A DNA stretch of 64,000 bases from Neptuniibacter halophilus (GTDB taxonomy: Bacteria; Pseudomonadota; Gammaproteobacteria; Pseudomonadales; Balneatricaceae): assembly GCF_030295765.1 (NCBI RefSeq), contig NZ_AP027292.1, positions 1,178,001 to 1,242,000 of the forward strand, in the 5' to 3' direction. The notes beneath the pieces are model-generated. The model was given only the letters and a program-made list of their open reading frames with translations, was not told the DNA's origin and did no database searches. Shown here in pieces: positions 55,077-64,000 of the stretch; position 1 is the first letter of the stretch, and every line of letters begins with the position of its first letter. The translations under genes and the position numbers were made by a program.

Positions 55077-55832
55077 TTATGCACCTGCCGCCTGGCAGAT
55101 GGCAATGAAATCATTTGCTTTGAGAGAGGCACCGCCTACCAGGCCTCCATCAACATCCTCATTCGCAAACAGCTCCGCAGCATTTGCTGCATTGACGCTG
55201 CCGCCGTAAAGGATACGCAGTTTATCTGCAATCTCAACACTGTTCTGCGCCAGAATCTGGCGAATCTCAGCATGGACTTCCTGAGCTTGCTCAGGGGTCG
55301 CTGTTTTTCCGGTTCCTATTGCCCAAACAGGCTCATAGGCGATGACAGCATCAGCAAACTTATCAATACCGGCTGCTTCAATCACTGCGTTTAGCTGGCG
55401 CGCAACCACTTGCATGGTTTCGCCCTGCTCCCGCTCCTCGAGCGTTTCACCAACACAAAGGATTGGCTTCACACCCGCAGCTACGGCTGCAACAAATTTT
55501 TCAGCAACCAACTGATCGTTTTCACCGTAAAGGCTACGACGCTCAGAGTGGCCCAGAATCACATATTCACATCCCAGATCCTGGAGCATTGCCAGGGATA
55601 TCTCACCAGTGAAGGCGCCGTTGGCCTGCTCACTGACATTCTGTGCACCCAGCTGAATCGCGGATTCGGCTGTGAGGCTGCTAACCTGCGCCAGATATAC
55701 TGCTGGCGGGCACAGAAGCACGTCTGCATTGACCGAAGCGGCGGAACTATTGACCAACGAATTAACCAACTCATTAATAAAGTCAGTATCGCCATTCATC
55801 TTCCAGTTTCCGGCTACTAAGGCTTTACGCAT
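55077..55832 (-). CDS. tpiA: triosephosphate isomerase
   Basis: A 251-residue TIM barrel interconverting dihydroxyacetone phosphate and glyceraldehyde-3-phosphate. Active-site residues are Asn and Lys in AGNWKMNG (9-14), His in ILGHSERR (about 95) and Glu in AYEPVWAIGTG (about 167). I start at MRKALVAGNW; an upstream ATG adds five residues. GGGGG just before the start is the ribosome site. Confidence 0.97.
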   Translation of the reverse strand: MRKALVAGNWKMNGDTDFINELVNSLVNSSAASVNADVLLCPPAVYLAQVSSLTAESAIQLGAQNVSEQANGAFTGEISLAMLQDLGCEYVILGHSERRSLYGENDQLVAEKFVAAVAAGVKPILCVGETLEEREQGETMQVVARQLNAVIEAAGIDKFADAVIAYEPVWAIGTGKTATPEQAQEVHAEIRQILAQNSVEIADKLRILYGGSVNAANAAELFANEDVDGGLVGGASLKANDFIAICQAAGA

Positions 55833-55861
55833 TGATACCCCCGTCAAAAGAGGCGCAAATA

Positions 55862-57223
55862 TTAACTGGCTTCCCCGGAAGTTTCAAGCGCCTTCAGTGC
55901 TTTTTCCACATCATCAGCCAATTGCTTACAGAGGCTCCCGACCAGCTCCGGATCTTCCCCTTCAATCATCACCCGCACAACCGGCTCCGTTCCGGATGGA
56001 CGCAGCAAGACCCGGCCGCTATCGGCCAGTTTTGCCTCTACGGCGGCCACGGCGCTATCAATCGCAGCCACGCCCTCAATACTCACTTTTCGCTCCATGC
56101 GCACATTGATCATTTTCTGCGGCAATTTTGCCATACCTGCGCGCAGCTCGGTCAGTGAACGGCCGGTTTCGACTATCGCTTTGAGCACCTGCAAAGCGGC
56201 TACCGTTCCATCACCGGTGGTCGTAAGGTGACGACAGACAATGTGCCCGGAGCTCTCGCCTCCCAGCAACCAGCCCTGTTCATCAAGCTGCTCCATGACA
56301 TAGCGGTCACCGACCTTAGCCCGCAGGAACGGAATGTTCTCCCGTGCATAGGCCTGCTCAAGCCCGTAGTTGGTCATCAATGTACCGACCACTCCACCGC
56401 TAAAGCTACCTTCACGCCGCATCTGTTCGGCAATGATATAAAGCAACTCATCACCGTCTACCTCTTCACCCTGCTGGTCTACCATGATCACGCGATCACC
56501 GTCCCCATCCAGCGCGATCCCCATATCGGCCTGCTCTGCCATCACAACTTTACGCAACCGACCGGTTGCAGTGGCACCGCACTCTTCGTTGATATTCAGC
56601 CCGTCGGGAGAGGAAGCGATCTGCACTACTTCGGCACCCAGCTCAGAAAATACAGCTGGCGCCACATGATAGGTAGCGCCATTAGCGCAATCGAGAACAA
56701 TACGCAGCCCCTTCAGGCTGATACCACCTGCCGTGGCCTTACAGAATTCAATATAACGCCCTGCGGCATCATCAATACGCCGCGCCTTACCCAGCTCTGC
56801 TGAATCCACTGTGGTCATGGCGATATCCATCTGCGCTTCAATCGCCTGCTCGATCTCATCCGGCAGCTTGGTACCCGCAGCGGAAAAGAATTTGATGCCG
56901 TTATCATAAAACGGGTTATGCGAAGCACTTATCACAATGCCGGCATCCGCACGGAATGTCCGCGCCAGATAAGCCACCGCCGGCGTTGGCATTGGCCCGG
57001 TCAGTAACACATCAACGCCCGCGGCAGAGAGCCCCGCTTCGAGCGCAGACTCAAACATATAGCCAGAGATACGCGTATCTTTGCCGATCAGTATTTTGCT
57101 GTGACCTTCACGGGAAAAGACTTTCCCCGCAGCCCACCCCAGCTTCAGAACAAAGTCCGGGGTTATGGGGAACTGCCCCACCTTGCCACGAATCCCATCT
57201 GTTCCAAAATAACGCTTACTCAT
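55862..57223 (-). CDS. glmM: phosphoglucosamine mutase
   Basis: A 453-residue enzyme converting glucosamine-6-phosphate to the 1-phosphate for wall precursors. The phosphoserine is Ser101 in [12 protein letters not shown], the metal loop is DGDGDRV and the sugar loop GGESSGHIV; the phosphate-binding loop [12 protein letters not shown] is near the C-terminus. Overlaps folP by 4 bp. A few residues longer at the C-terminus than in E. coli. Confidence 0.97.
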   Translation of the reverse strand: MSKRYFGTDGIRGKVGQFPITPDFVLKLGWAAGKVFSREGHSKILIGKDTRISGYMFESALEAGLSAAGVDVLLTGPMPTPAVAYLARTFRADAGIVISASHNPFYDNGIKFFSAAGTKLPDEIEQAIEAQMDIAMTTVDSAELGKARRIDDAAGRYIEFCKATAGGISLKGLRIVLDCANGATYHVAPAVFSELGAEVVQIASSPDGLNINEECGATATGRLRKVVMAEQADMGIALDGDGDRVIMVDQQGEEVDGDELLYIIAEQMRREGSFSGGVVGTLMTNYGLEQAYARENIPFLRAKVGDRYVMEQLDEQGWLLGGESSGHIVCRHLTTTGDGTVAALQVLKAIVETGRSLTELRAGMAKLPQKMINVRMERKVSIEGVAAIDSAVAAVEAKLADSGRVLLRPSGTEPVVRVMIEGEDPELVGSLCKQLADDVEKALKALETSGEAS

Positions 57224-58092
57224 AGTTGTTCCTCAACTTGCTCTGGCGACTCAGCCATAATCGCCCGGGTCATTCTTACCACATCAACCGTTTCCGCCAC
57301 ATCATGTACACGGATAATTTCTGCTCCCTGCATCACTGCTGAGGCCACTGTTGCCAGACTGCCGGCCAGGCGATCACCTACCTCACGCCCCAGTGTCTGA
57401 CCAATCATCGACTTACGTGATGTCCCGATCAGTAGAGGCAGGCCCGGTTTTCTCAGCCGATCCAGGTTATTCATTAAACGAAGATTATGCTCTACCGTCT
57501 TGCCAAAACCAAAACCCGGATCAAGAATCAGGCGATCTTTGCTGATACCTGCGGCTGCACAATCCATAATCCGCTGCTGCAGGAACGCCTCTACTTCATC
57601 CAGTACATCTGCATACTCAGGCTGATCCTGCATTGTCGCCGGGCTGCCCTGCATATGCATCAGGCAAACAGGCAAGCCGGTATCCGCTGCGGCCTGCAGT
57701 GCTCCCTCACGCCCCAGCGCACGGACATCATTAATCAACCCCATGCCACTGGCAGCCGCAGCCGTAATCAGTTCCGGACTACTGGTATCCACGGAGATCA
57801 CTACATCCAGCTCAGCAGCGATTTTTTCAACCACGGGCAGTACCCGATCCATCTCCTCCTGCAAACTGACAGCGGCAGCACCCGGACGGGTCGATTCCCC
57901 GCCAATATCCAGCAGGGTAGCGCCATCAGCAACCATCTGTGCGGCGATCTGCATTGTTTTATCCAGCAGCAGCGCCTTACCGGTGTAAAGGCGGCCACCA
58001 TCGGAGAAGGAATCCGGGGTTACATTTACAATCCCCATCACGTGGGTTTTAGTCAGATCAAGCGTGCGTTTCCCGCAAACAAGTTGGTGCAT
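57220..58092 (-). CDS. folP: dihydropteroate synthase
   Basis: A 290-residue TIM-barrel enzyme joining the pterin pyrophosphate from FolK to p-aminobenzoate. Signatures [34 protein letters not shown] and DPGFGFGKT are intact. It is the sulfonamide target; nothing suggests an acquired sul-type variant. Between ftsH and glmM as in E. coli, with a terminator separating it from ftsH. Confidence 0.97.
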   Translation of the reverse strand: MHQLVCGKRTLDLTKTHVMGIVNVTPDSFSDGGRLYTGKALLLDKTMQIAAQMVADGATLLDIGGESTRPGAAAVSLQEEMDRVLPVVEKIAAELDVVISVDTSSPELITAAAASGMGLINDVRALGREGALQAAADTGLPVCLMHMQGSPATMQDQPEYADVLDEVEAFLQQRIMDCAAAGISKDRLILDPGFGFGKTVEHNLRLMNNLDRLRKPGLPLLIGTSRKSMIGQTLGREVGDRLAGSLATVASAVMQGAEIIRVHDVAETVDVVRMTRAIMAESPEQVEEQL

Positions 58093-58119
58093 GGTTTCAG
58101 TCAGCCGTTATCAAAAGCA

Positions 58120-58152
58120 TTAAAAAAGGCCGGCTTTTCCAAGCCAGCCTTT
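58120..58152 (-). terminator. terminator after ftsH
   Basis: On the minus strand AAGGCTGGCTT/AAGCCGGCCTT (11 bp with one G-T pair), loop GGAA, and six T. It lies about 20 bp after the ftsH stop, so folP-glmM either depend on read-through or have their own promoter. Confidence 0.85.
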
Positions 58153-58171
58153 TATCTGTTTCCACTACGGG

Positions 58172-60139
58172 TTAGTGGATATTGTTATCCGGTGAATCAG
58201 GCACATCCGGATCCGTACGATCTGAATCAGCGTTACCTTCCGGCCCCGCTTCGGCTTCCGCTTCTGCTGCCGGTGAAGCACTGCCCTTGCCATTGTCGCC
58301 TTTATCTTCGTCTACCCAGCCTTCAGGCGCAGAAACCGGTTCACGATTCATCAGTTGATCAATCTGCTGACTATCGATGGTTTCATACTTCATCAGAGCC
58401 TGACACATAGATTCCAGAATATCGCGGTTATCTTTAAGAATCTGTTCTGCTTTCTGGTAACACTCATCGATAATACGACGGGTTTCCGTGTCGATACGAC
58501 GCTGCGTTTCCTCAGCCAGCGGCTTCGCCCCCTGACCGTAACCACGGTTAAATGGATCGGACTCTTCTTCATCGTAAAGCAGTGGGCCCAACTCATCTGT
58601 TAAGCCCCACTTCGCTACCATATTGCGGGCAAACGAGGTCGCACGCTGAATATCGTTGGATGCACCGGTGGTCACGCCCTCTTTACCCAGCGTCATCTCC
58701 TCAGCAATACGTCCGCCGTAAAGCGAGCAGATGTTCGACAGAATAGACTGACGACTGTGGCTGTAGCGATCTTCCTCAGGCAGGAACATGGTCACACCCA
58801 GCGCACGGCCGCGCGGAATAATCGATACTTTATACACCGGGTCATGCTCCGGCATCATACGACCAACAATCGCATGGCCCGCCTCATGATAAGCCGTGTT
58901 CAGACGCTCTTTTTCAGACATCACCATGGATTTGCGCTCGGCACCCATCATGATCTTGTCTTTTGCCTTTTCGAACTGCTCCATGCTGACGGTGCGCTTA
59001 CTCGCCCGTGCAGCAAACAGTGCTGCTTCGTTCACTAGGTTTGCCAGATCAGCACCGGAAAAGCCCGGTGTCCCCCGCGCAATCAGCTCAGGTTTCACAT
59101 CTTCGCCCAGCGGCACTTTGCGCATGTGGACTTTAAGAATCTTCTCACGACCACGGATATCCGGCAGGCCAACGTGTACCTGACGGTCAAAACGACCGGG
59201 ACGCAGCAGTGCAGGGTCCAGCACATCAGGACGGTTAGTCGCGGCGATAACGATAATGCCTTCGTTACCTTCAAAACCATCCATCTCTACCAGCAACTGG
59301 TTAAGGGTCTGCTCGCGTTCGTCATTACCGCCGCCCATACCGACACCACGGTGACGGCCTACGGCATCAATCTCATCGATGAAAATAATGCATGGCGCAT
59401 TCTTTTTCGCCTGATCAAACATGTCACGGACACGTGAGGCACCGACACCCACAAACATCTCAACGAAATCAGAGCCGGAGATACTGAAAAACGGTACTTT
59501 GGCTTCACCGGCAATCGCCTTTGCCAGCAGCGTTTTACCGGTACCCGGACTGCCTGCCATCAGAACGCCGCGGGGAATATGTCCGCCCAGACGCTGGAAC
59601 TTACCGGGATCACGCAGGAAGTCGACCAGTTCGCGTACGTCCTCTTTGGCCTCTTCAACGCCCGCTACATCATCAAAGGTCGTTTTAATCTGATCTTCGC
59701 TCATCATACGGGCTTTAGATTTGCCGAATGACATCGGGCCGCCTTTGCCGCCCCCGCCCTGCATCTGGCGCATAAAGAACATGAAAACAGCGATAATCAC
59801 CAGAATAGGGAAAGAAGCGACCAGCAACTGCGTCCAGATGCTCTGCTGTTCCGGCTGCTTACCTTCAATGATCACATTATGATTGATCAGATCATCAACC
59901 AGTTTCGGGTCCTGCAACGCCGGGCGAACGGTCTCGAACATCTCGCCGTTGCTGCGCTGTCCCTGAATAATGTACCCGTCGATGACCACTTTGGTGACCC
60001 GGTCATCCTGTACTTCTTTGACAAAATCTGAATAGCTCAGGCGGCGAGACTCGCTGCCCTCATTAAAATTATTAAATACAGTCAGCAATACCGCTGCGAT
60101 CACCAGCCAAAGAACCAGATTTTTCGCCATATCATTCAA
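58172..60139 (-). CDS. ftsH: ATP-dependent zinc metalloprotease FtsH
   Basis: A 655-residue membrane AAA+ protease. Two membrane segments (about 7-24 and 108-125) flank a small periplasmic domain; then Walker A GSPGTGKT, Walker B IIFIDEID, the SRH arginines and the zinc site HEAGH. The C-terminal tail is acidic. TTG at 60139 has GAGGG seven bases upstream; the ATG three codons later (MAKNL) is the usual family start but has no ribosome site at proper distance, so the TTG start is plausible. Confidence 0.96.
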   Translation of the reverse strand: MNDMAKNLVLWLVIAAVLLTVFNNFNEGSESRRLSYSDFVKEVQDDRVTKVVIDGYIIQGQRSNGEMFETVRPALQDPKLVDDLINHNVIIEGKQPEQQSIWTQLLVASFPILVIIAVFMFFMRQMQGGGGKGGPMSFGKSKARMMSEDQIKTTFDDVAGVEEAKEDVRELVDFLRDPGKFQRLGGHIPRGVLMAGSPGTGKTLLAKAIAGEAKVPFFSISGSDFVEMFVGVGASRVRDMFDQAKKNAPCIIFIDEIDAVGRHRGVGMGGGNDEREQTLNQLLVEMDGFEGNEGIIVIAATNRPDVLDPALLRPGRFDRQVHVGLPDIRGREKILKVHMRKVPLGEDVKPELIARGTPGFSGADLANLVNEAALFAARASKRTVSMEQFEKAKDKIMMGAERKSMVMSEKERLNTAYHEAGHAIVGRMMPEHDPVYKVSIIPRGRALGVTMFLPEEDRYSHSRQSILSNICSLYGGRIAEEMTLGKEGVTTGASNDIQRATSFARNMVAKWGLTDELGPLLYDEEESDPFNRGYGQGAKPLAEETQRRIDTETRRIIDECYQKAEQILKDNRDILESMCQALMKYETIDSQQIDQLMNREPVSAPEGWVDEDKGDNGKGSASPAAEAEAEAGPEGNADSDRTDPDVPDSPDNNIH

Positions 60140-60232
60140 TGGAATACCCTCAATTTGCTGATTTAGCTTAGCTTTCCGCCCAAACGCTAAACACTATACT
60201 ATGCAGCCACAGTTGACTACCTAAAACCCGCT

Positions 60233-60886
60233 TTAACCCTTAAACCCTTTGCCTAACAGATAAACCTCACGGGAGCGGGAGCGGGATGAGTCAGGTTTAC
60301 GCGTCACCACCTTCTGAAAACTGGTACGCATATCCTGCATATATTGATCAAAACCTTCGCCCTGAAATACTTTTGCGACAAAATTACCACCGGGCTTTAA
60401 TACTTCACGCGCCATATCCAGCGCCAGCTCAACCAGATACATCGCCGCTGGCTGGTCAACCGCAGACATACCACTCATATTGGGGGCCATATCTGAAATT
60501 ACAAGGTCTGCCGGCTCATCTCCCAGAGCATTGAGGATTCTCTGCAACACCTCCTCTTCGGTAAAATCTCCCTGCACAAATTCCACACCCGCCATACTGT
60601 CCATCGGCAGAATATCCGAGGCAACGACACGCCCCCTGTCACCAACCCGCTCCGCCGCAATCTGGGACCAGCCACCCGGCGCTGCACCCAGATCCACAAC
60701 GGTCATCCCCGGACGGAACAACTTATCCTTTTCATCCAGTTCAATCAGTTTGAAACTGGCCCGGGAACGGTAACCGAGCTCCTTTGATTTTTTGACATAA
60801 TGATCATCAAAATGTTCTTTTAGCCAGCGTTCACTGCTTGTCGATTTTGCCACGGAGAATCTGCTCTTAATGATTGAACCGGTCAC
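60233..60886 (-). CDS. rlmE: 23S rRNA (uridine(2552)-2'-O)-methyltransferase
   Basis: A 217-residue RrmJ/FtsJ enzyme methylating the A loop of 23S rRNA late in 50S assembly. Conserved [31 protein letters not shown] region (residues about 16-47), SAM loop [12 protein letters not shown] and catalytic [11 protein letters not shown] start assumed; a GTG 11 codons later would match E. coli length better but lacks a good ribosome site. Upstream of ftsH as in E. coli. Confidence 0.95.
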   Translation of the reverse strand: MTGSIIKSRFSVAKSTSSERWLKEHFDDHYVKKSKELGYRSRASFKLIELDEKDKLFRPGMTVVDLGAAPGGWSQIAAERVGDRGRVVASDILPMDSMAGVEFVQGDFTEEEVLQRILNALGDEPADLVISDMAPNMSGMSAVDQPAAMYLVELALDMAREVLKPGGNFVAKVFQGEGFDQYMQDMRTSFQKVVTRKPDSSRSRSREVYLLGKGFKG

Positions 60887-60988
60887 CCGCTACTCAGAGC
60901 GGTACAACTCAGGTAAAATTGTCCTATTGAATCTGCTGATCCCGACTCATTCCTGAGTCCAGCCAAACTTGAGGCAACGTATTTTAAT

Positions 60989-61291
60989 ATGAGCTTGAAT
61001 CCTGAGCAAAAGAAGCATTACCGCACGCTGGGCCACAAACTGAATCCTATTGTAACTGTAGCAGGAAAAGGCCTGACAGAAGCGATTCAGCTTGAGGTAG
61101 ACCGTGCTCTGGAAGACCACGAACTGATCAAGGTGAAGTTTGCCGTTGGTGACCGTGAAGTTAAAAAGCAGCTGATTCGTCAGCTATGCGAGATTGTTGA
61201 AGCTGAGCTGATCCAGGAGATCGGCCATATCGCTCTGATCTATCGCAAAGCCGAAGAACCAAACCCAAAGCTTTCCAACCTGCTGCGCTGA
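60989..61291 (+). CDS. yhbY: ribosome assembly RNA-binding protein YhbY
   Basis: A 100-residue CRM-domain protein binding 50S precursors. LGHKLNPIVTVAGKGLTEA and the basic VGDREVKKQLI segment are typical, as is the GHIALIYRK ending. Divergent from rlmE over 102 bp and followed by a strong terminator. Confidence 0.95.
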   Translation: MSLNPEQKKHYRTLGHKLNPIVTVAGKGLTEAIQLEVDRALEDHELIKVKFAVGDREVKKQLIRQLCEIVEAELIQEIGHIALIYRKAEEPNPKLSNLLR

Positions 61292-61312
61292 GTCTTGGTT
61301 ACTTACTGAATA

Positions 61313-61341
61313 CAAAAAAGGGTGCCGATGGCACCCTTTTT
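61313..61341. terminator. bidirectional terminator between yhbY and greA
   Basis: AAAAAAGGGTGCC/GGCACCCTTTTT stem with loop GAT, flanked by A and T runs, between two convergent stops. Confidence 0.93.
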
Positions 61342-61354
61342 ATTCACAGCCTGC

Positions 61355-61831
61355 TCAGATATGAGCGACCTCTTCGATCTCATATTCAGCAGCACCACCC
61401 GGCGTCTGAATATTGACGATATCACCTTCCTCTTTACCCACGAGACCGCGGGCAATCGGAGAGTTTACCGAGATCTTATTGGCTTTAATGTCCGCTTCAT
61501 CATCGCCTACGATTTGATAAGTTTTCGTCTCATCAGTATCCAGGTTGATAATGGTGACTGTCGTGCCAAAGATCACTTTGCCTGTGTGAGGGATCGAAGT
61601 GACATCGATCACCTGACAGTTAGACAACTTTGCTTCCAGCTCCTGAATCCGCCCCTCAATAAAACCCTGTTGTTCACGCGCAGCGTGATACTCAGCATTC
61701 TCTTTCAGGTCACCATGCTCACGGGCTTCTGCAATTGCAGCAATCACCCGTGGGCGGTCTTCAGTTTTAAGCTGATCAAGCTCTGTCCGAAGCGCTGCTT
61801 CACCCGCAGCGGTCATTGGTACTCGATTCAC
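61355..61831 (-). CDS. greA: transcription elongation factor GreA
   Basis: A 158-residue factor that rescues backtracked RNA polymerase. N-terminal coiled coil with [21 protein letters not shown] (split tip acidic residues near 41-44) and a C-terminal FKBP-like domain ([12 protein letters not shown]). I use the GTG at 61831 because GGGAG lies 7 bases upstream; another GTG two codons earlier is too close to it. It begins 2 bp after the carB stop, so they form one operon. Confidence 0.95.
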   Translation of the reverse strand: MNRVPMTAAGEAALRTELDQLKTEDRPRVIAAIAEAREHGDLKENAEYHAAREQQGFIEGRIQELEAKLSNCQVIDVTSIPHTGKVIFGTTVTIINLDTDETKTYQIVGDDEADIKANKISVNSPIARGLVGKEEGDIVNIQTPGGAAEYEIEEVAHI

Positions 61832-61833
61832 GC

Positions 61834-64000
61834 TCACGCTCCCAGATCCTGTACACGACGAACTTCTTTCTCTTCGCCGAACTGAAGCGCCATAACCACC
61901 GCTTCGGCGCCCGCCAGCGTTGTGGTGTAGGGCACTTTGTGCTGCAGCGCGCTGCGACGGATGTCGGCAGAGTCTTCAATCGCCTTACGGCCTTCCGTGG
62001 TGTTAACAATGTAAACGATTTCGTCGTTTTTAATCATATCGATGATATTAGGACGACCCTCTTTCACCTTGTTCACCAGCTCAACCTCAACACCGTTGTC
62101 AGTCAACAACTGCGCAGTGCCTTTGGTAGCCACCAGTTTAAAGCCCAGTTCAACCAACTGTTTAGCCACATTCAGCACATTCGCTTTATCCGCTTCGCGA
62201 ACAGATACGAACGCCTTACCCGGCTTAGGCAGTTTGTCGCCAGCACCGATATGCGCTTTCATGAACGCTTCACCGAAGGTTGCGCCCACACCCATGACCT
62301 CACCGGTAGACTTCATCTCCGGTGACAGAATCGGGTCAACACCCTGGAACTTGTTGAACGGGAACACCGCTTCTTTCACGTTAAACAGTTTTGGCACGAT
62401 CTCTTCAGTAAAGCCCAGCTCTGCCAGCGTTTTACCTGCCATCACCTGCGCACCGATTTTCGCCAGAGAAACACCTATACACTTGGAAACAAACGGTACA
62501 GTACGGGATGCACGCGGGTTAACTTCGATCACGTAGATCTCACCGTCCTGATACGCAAGCTGAGTATTCATCAGACCGACAACGCCCAGTTCCAGCGCCA
62601 TCTTGCGTACCATTTCACGCATTTCATTCTGCACATCTTCCGCCAGATTGTATGGCGGCAGTGAACACGCAGAGTCACCGGAGTGGACGCCCGCCTGTTC
62701 GATATGCTGCATGATGGCACCAATCACAACCGTTTCACCGTCGCAAACTGCGTCGATATCCACTTCGATCGCTGCATTCAGGAAGTGATCCAGCAGAACC
62801 GGTGCGTCGTTAGACACCTGTACCGCAGTATTCATGTAGCGGCGCAGCTCTTCCTCTTTGTAAACAATCTCCATCGCACGTCCACCCAGTACATAGGATG
62901 GACGAACAACCAGCGGGTAACCCAGCTTTTCAGCTTCGATTACTGCTTCTTCCATAGAACGAACTGTCGCGTTATCCGGCTGTTTCAGACCCAGTCGTTT
63001 CAGCATCTGCTGGAACAGTTCACGATCCTCTGCACGGTCAATCGCTTCAGGAGAAGTACCGATAATCGGCACACCCGCCTGCTCAAGCGCAACCGCCAGT
63101 TTCAGTGGCGTCTGGCCACCGTACTGTACGATAACGCCTTTTGGCTTCTCGACATTAACGATCTCCAGAACATCTTCCAGCGTAATCGGCTCGAAGAACA
63201 GACGATCGGAGGTATCGTAGTCAGTAGATACGGTTTCAGGGTTACAGTTCACCATGATGGTCTCAAAACCATCATCGCGCGCTGCCAGCGCTGCGTGTAC
63301 GCAGCAGTAATCGAATTCAATACCCTGACCGATACGGTTCGGGCCACCGCCGATAACCATGATTTTTTCACGGTCAGACGGGTTCGCTTCACACTCTTCC
63401 TCGTAGGTTGAGTACATGTAAGCAGTATCAGAAGAGAACTCGGCAGCGCAGGTATCCACACGCTTATAGACCGGACGTACATCCAGACCCTGACGGTGTT
63501 TACGGAACTGTTTTTCAGACACACCCAGCAGCGTAGCCAGACGCGCGTCAGAGAAGCCTTTGCGCTTGAGACGATAAACCGAATCTTTATCCAGATCAGA
63601 CATGGCCATCTCAGACACACGCTGCTCGTCTTTGATGATATCTTCAACCTGTACCAGGAACCACGGATCGATACCGCTGATTTCGTACAGCTCTTCAACG
63701 CTCATACCCAGACGGAATGCATCACCCAGATACCAGATACGCTCTGCGCCCGGCTCTTTCATTTCACGAACAATGATCGCGCGCGCATCTTCGCTTTCCA
63801 GATCCACGATCGGGTCAAAGCCGGTTGCACCCACTTCAAGGCCACGCAGGGCTTTCTGCAGGGATTCCTGCTGAGTACGACCAATCGCCATCACCTCACC
63901 CACAGATTTCATCTGTGTGGTCAGGCGGTCATTGGCCTGCGGGAATTTTTCAAAGGTAAAGCGAGGAATCTTGGTAACAACGTAGTCTATAGACGGCTCA
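61834..64000 (-). CDS. carB: carbamoyl-phosphate synthase large subunit, 3' two thirds (5' end outside window)
   Basis: The frame runs off the right edge; the visible 721 residues correspond to about residue 350 onward of a protein of about 1,070. It opens with [19 protein letters not shown] and [12 protein letters not shown] from the first ATP-grasp half, then the oligomerisation domain (about 400-550), the second ATP-grasp half starting near [17 protein letters not shown], and the C-terminal allosteric domain ([14 protein letters not shown]). The enzyme makes carbamoyl phosphate for arginine and pyrimidines. greA follows directly. Confidence 0.97.
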   Translation of the reverse strand, partial: EPSIDYVVTKIPRFTFEKFPQANDRLTTQMKSVGEVMAIGRTQQESLQKALRGLEVGATGFDPIVDLESEDARAIIVREMKEPGAERIWYLGDAFRLGMSVEELYEISGIDPWFLVQVEDIIKDEQRVSEMAMSDLDKDSVYRLKRKGFSDARLATLLGVSEKQFRKHRQGLDVRPVYKRVDTCAAEFSSDTAYMYSTYEEECEANPSDREKIMVIGGGPNRIGQGIEFDYCCVHAALAARDDGFETIMVNCNPETVSTDYDTSDRLFFEPITLEDVLEIVNVEKPKGVIVQYGGQTPLKLAVALEQAGVPIIGTSPEAIDRAEDRELFQQMLKRLGLKQPDNATVRSMEEAVIEAEKLGYPLVVRPSYVLGGRAMEIVYKEEELRRYMNTAVQVSNDAPVLLDHFLNAAIEVDIDAVCDGETVVIGAIMQHIEQAGVHSGDSACSLPPYNLAEDVQNEMREMVRKMALELGVVGLMNTQLAYQDGEIYVIEVNPRASRTVPFVSKCIGVSLAKIGAQVMAGKTLAELGFTEEIVPKLFNVKEAVFPFNKFQGVDPILSPEMKSTGEVMGVGATFGEAFMKAHIGAGDKLPKPGKAFVSVREADKANVLNVAKQLVELGFKLVATKGTAQLLTDNGVEVELVNKVKEGRPNIIDMIKNDEIVYIVNTTEGRKAIEDSADIRRSALQHKVPYTTTLAGAEAVVMALQFGEEKEVRRVQDLGA

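Overview
This 64 kb window is chromosomal DNA of a gammaproteobacterium. Gene content and order fit an Oceanospirillales/Pseudomonadales-type bacterium (Oceanospirillaceae-like; genus not resolvable by eye). The evidence is a complete rrn operon, a dksA-gluQ-cbrX-cbrA-cbrB-[crcZ-like RNA]-pcnB-folK-panB-panC cluster as in Pseudomonas, an argC/erpA/anmK/M23 peptidase/tyrS/rrn neighbourhood, and the classic rimP-nusA-infB-rbfA-truB-rpsO-pnp and ftsH-folP-glmM-tpiA-secG strings. No phage, insertion sequence, integron or CRISPR array was seen; this is mostly core genome.

Layout. 1-4.0 kb: the 3' end of an ABC-type substrate-binding protein gene, translationally coupled to a BarA-like hybrid sensor kinase, then two small membrane-anchored proteins on the minus strand. 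4.1-4.5 kb: three tandem copies of a 113-bp palindrome-rich repeat. 4.57-10.4 kb: a minus-strand rRNA operon (16S, tRNA-Ile, tRNA-Ala, 23S, 5S) with terminator, boxA sites and two near-identical promoters. 10.6-16.7 kb: tyrS, M23 peptidase, anmK, a DsrE-like secreted protein, erpA, argC. 16.8-21.1 kb: a CLC chloride transporter, thiE, hemL and a membrane protein. 21.2-28.0 kb: lipoprotein and mrcB, APH/kinase fusion and Rieske protein, sfsA and an aminotransferase. 28.1-38.1 kb: the dksA-to-panC cluster. 38.5-45.5 kb: thiolase, a two-domain QueD-like protein, rsuA, rsmC, a DMT exporter and a DUF342/FapA-like protein. 45.6-64 kb: pnp back through infB and nusA to rimP, tRNA-fMet and tRNA-Leu, secG, tpiA, glmM, folP, ftsH, rlmE, yhbY (opposite strand), greA and the 3' two thirds of carB.

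The most interesting stretch is 33,984-34,546, between cbrB and pcnB. It holds an array of GTAAC half-sites, a perfectly spaced sigma-54 promoter, and a non-coding transcript region with four A-rich motifs of the kind bound by Hfq/Crc, two of them in hairpin loops. This is the expected anatomy of a CbrB-activated CrcZ-type decoy RNA. With cbrX, cbrA and cbrB just upstream, the window appears to carry a complete carbon-catabolite control module outside the pseudomonads where it is best known. Other points of interest are the 113-bp tandem repeat, a CLC protein lacking the usual internal proton glutamate, a QueD-like protein whose motifs are split over two domains, and an initiator tRNA with a U1-U72 mismatch.
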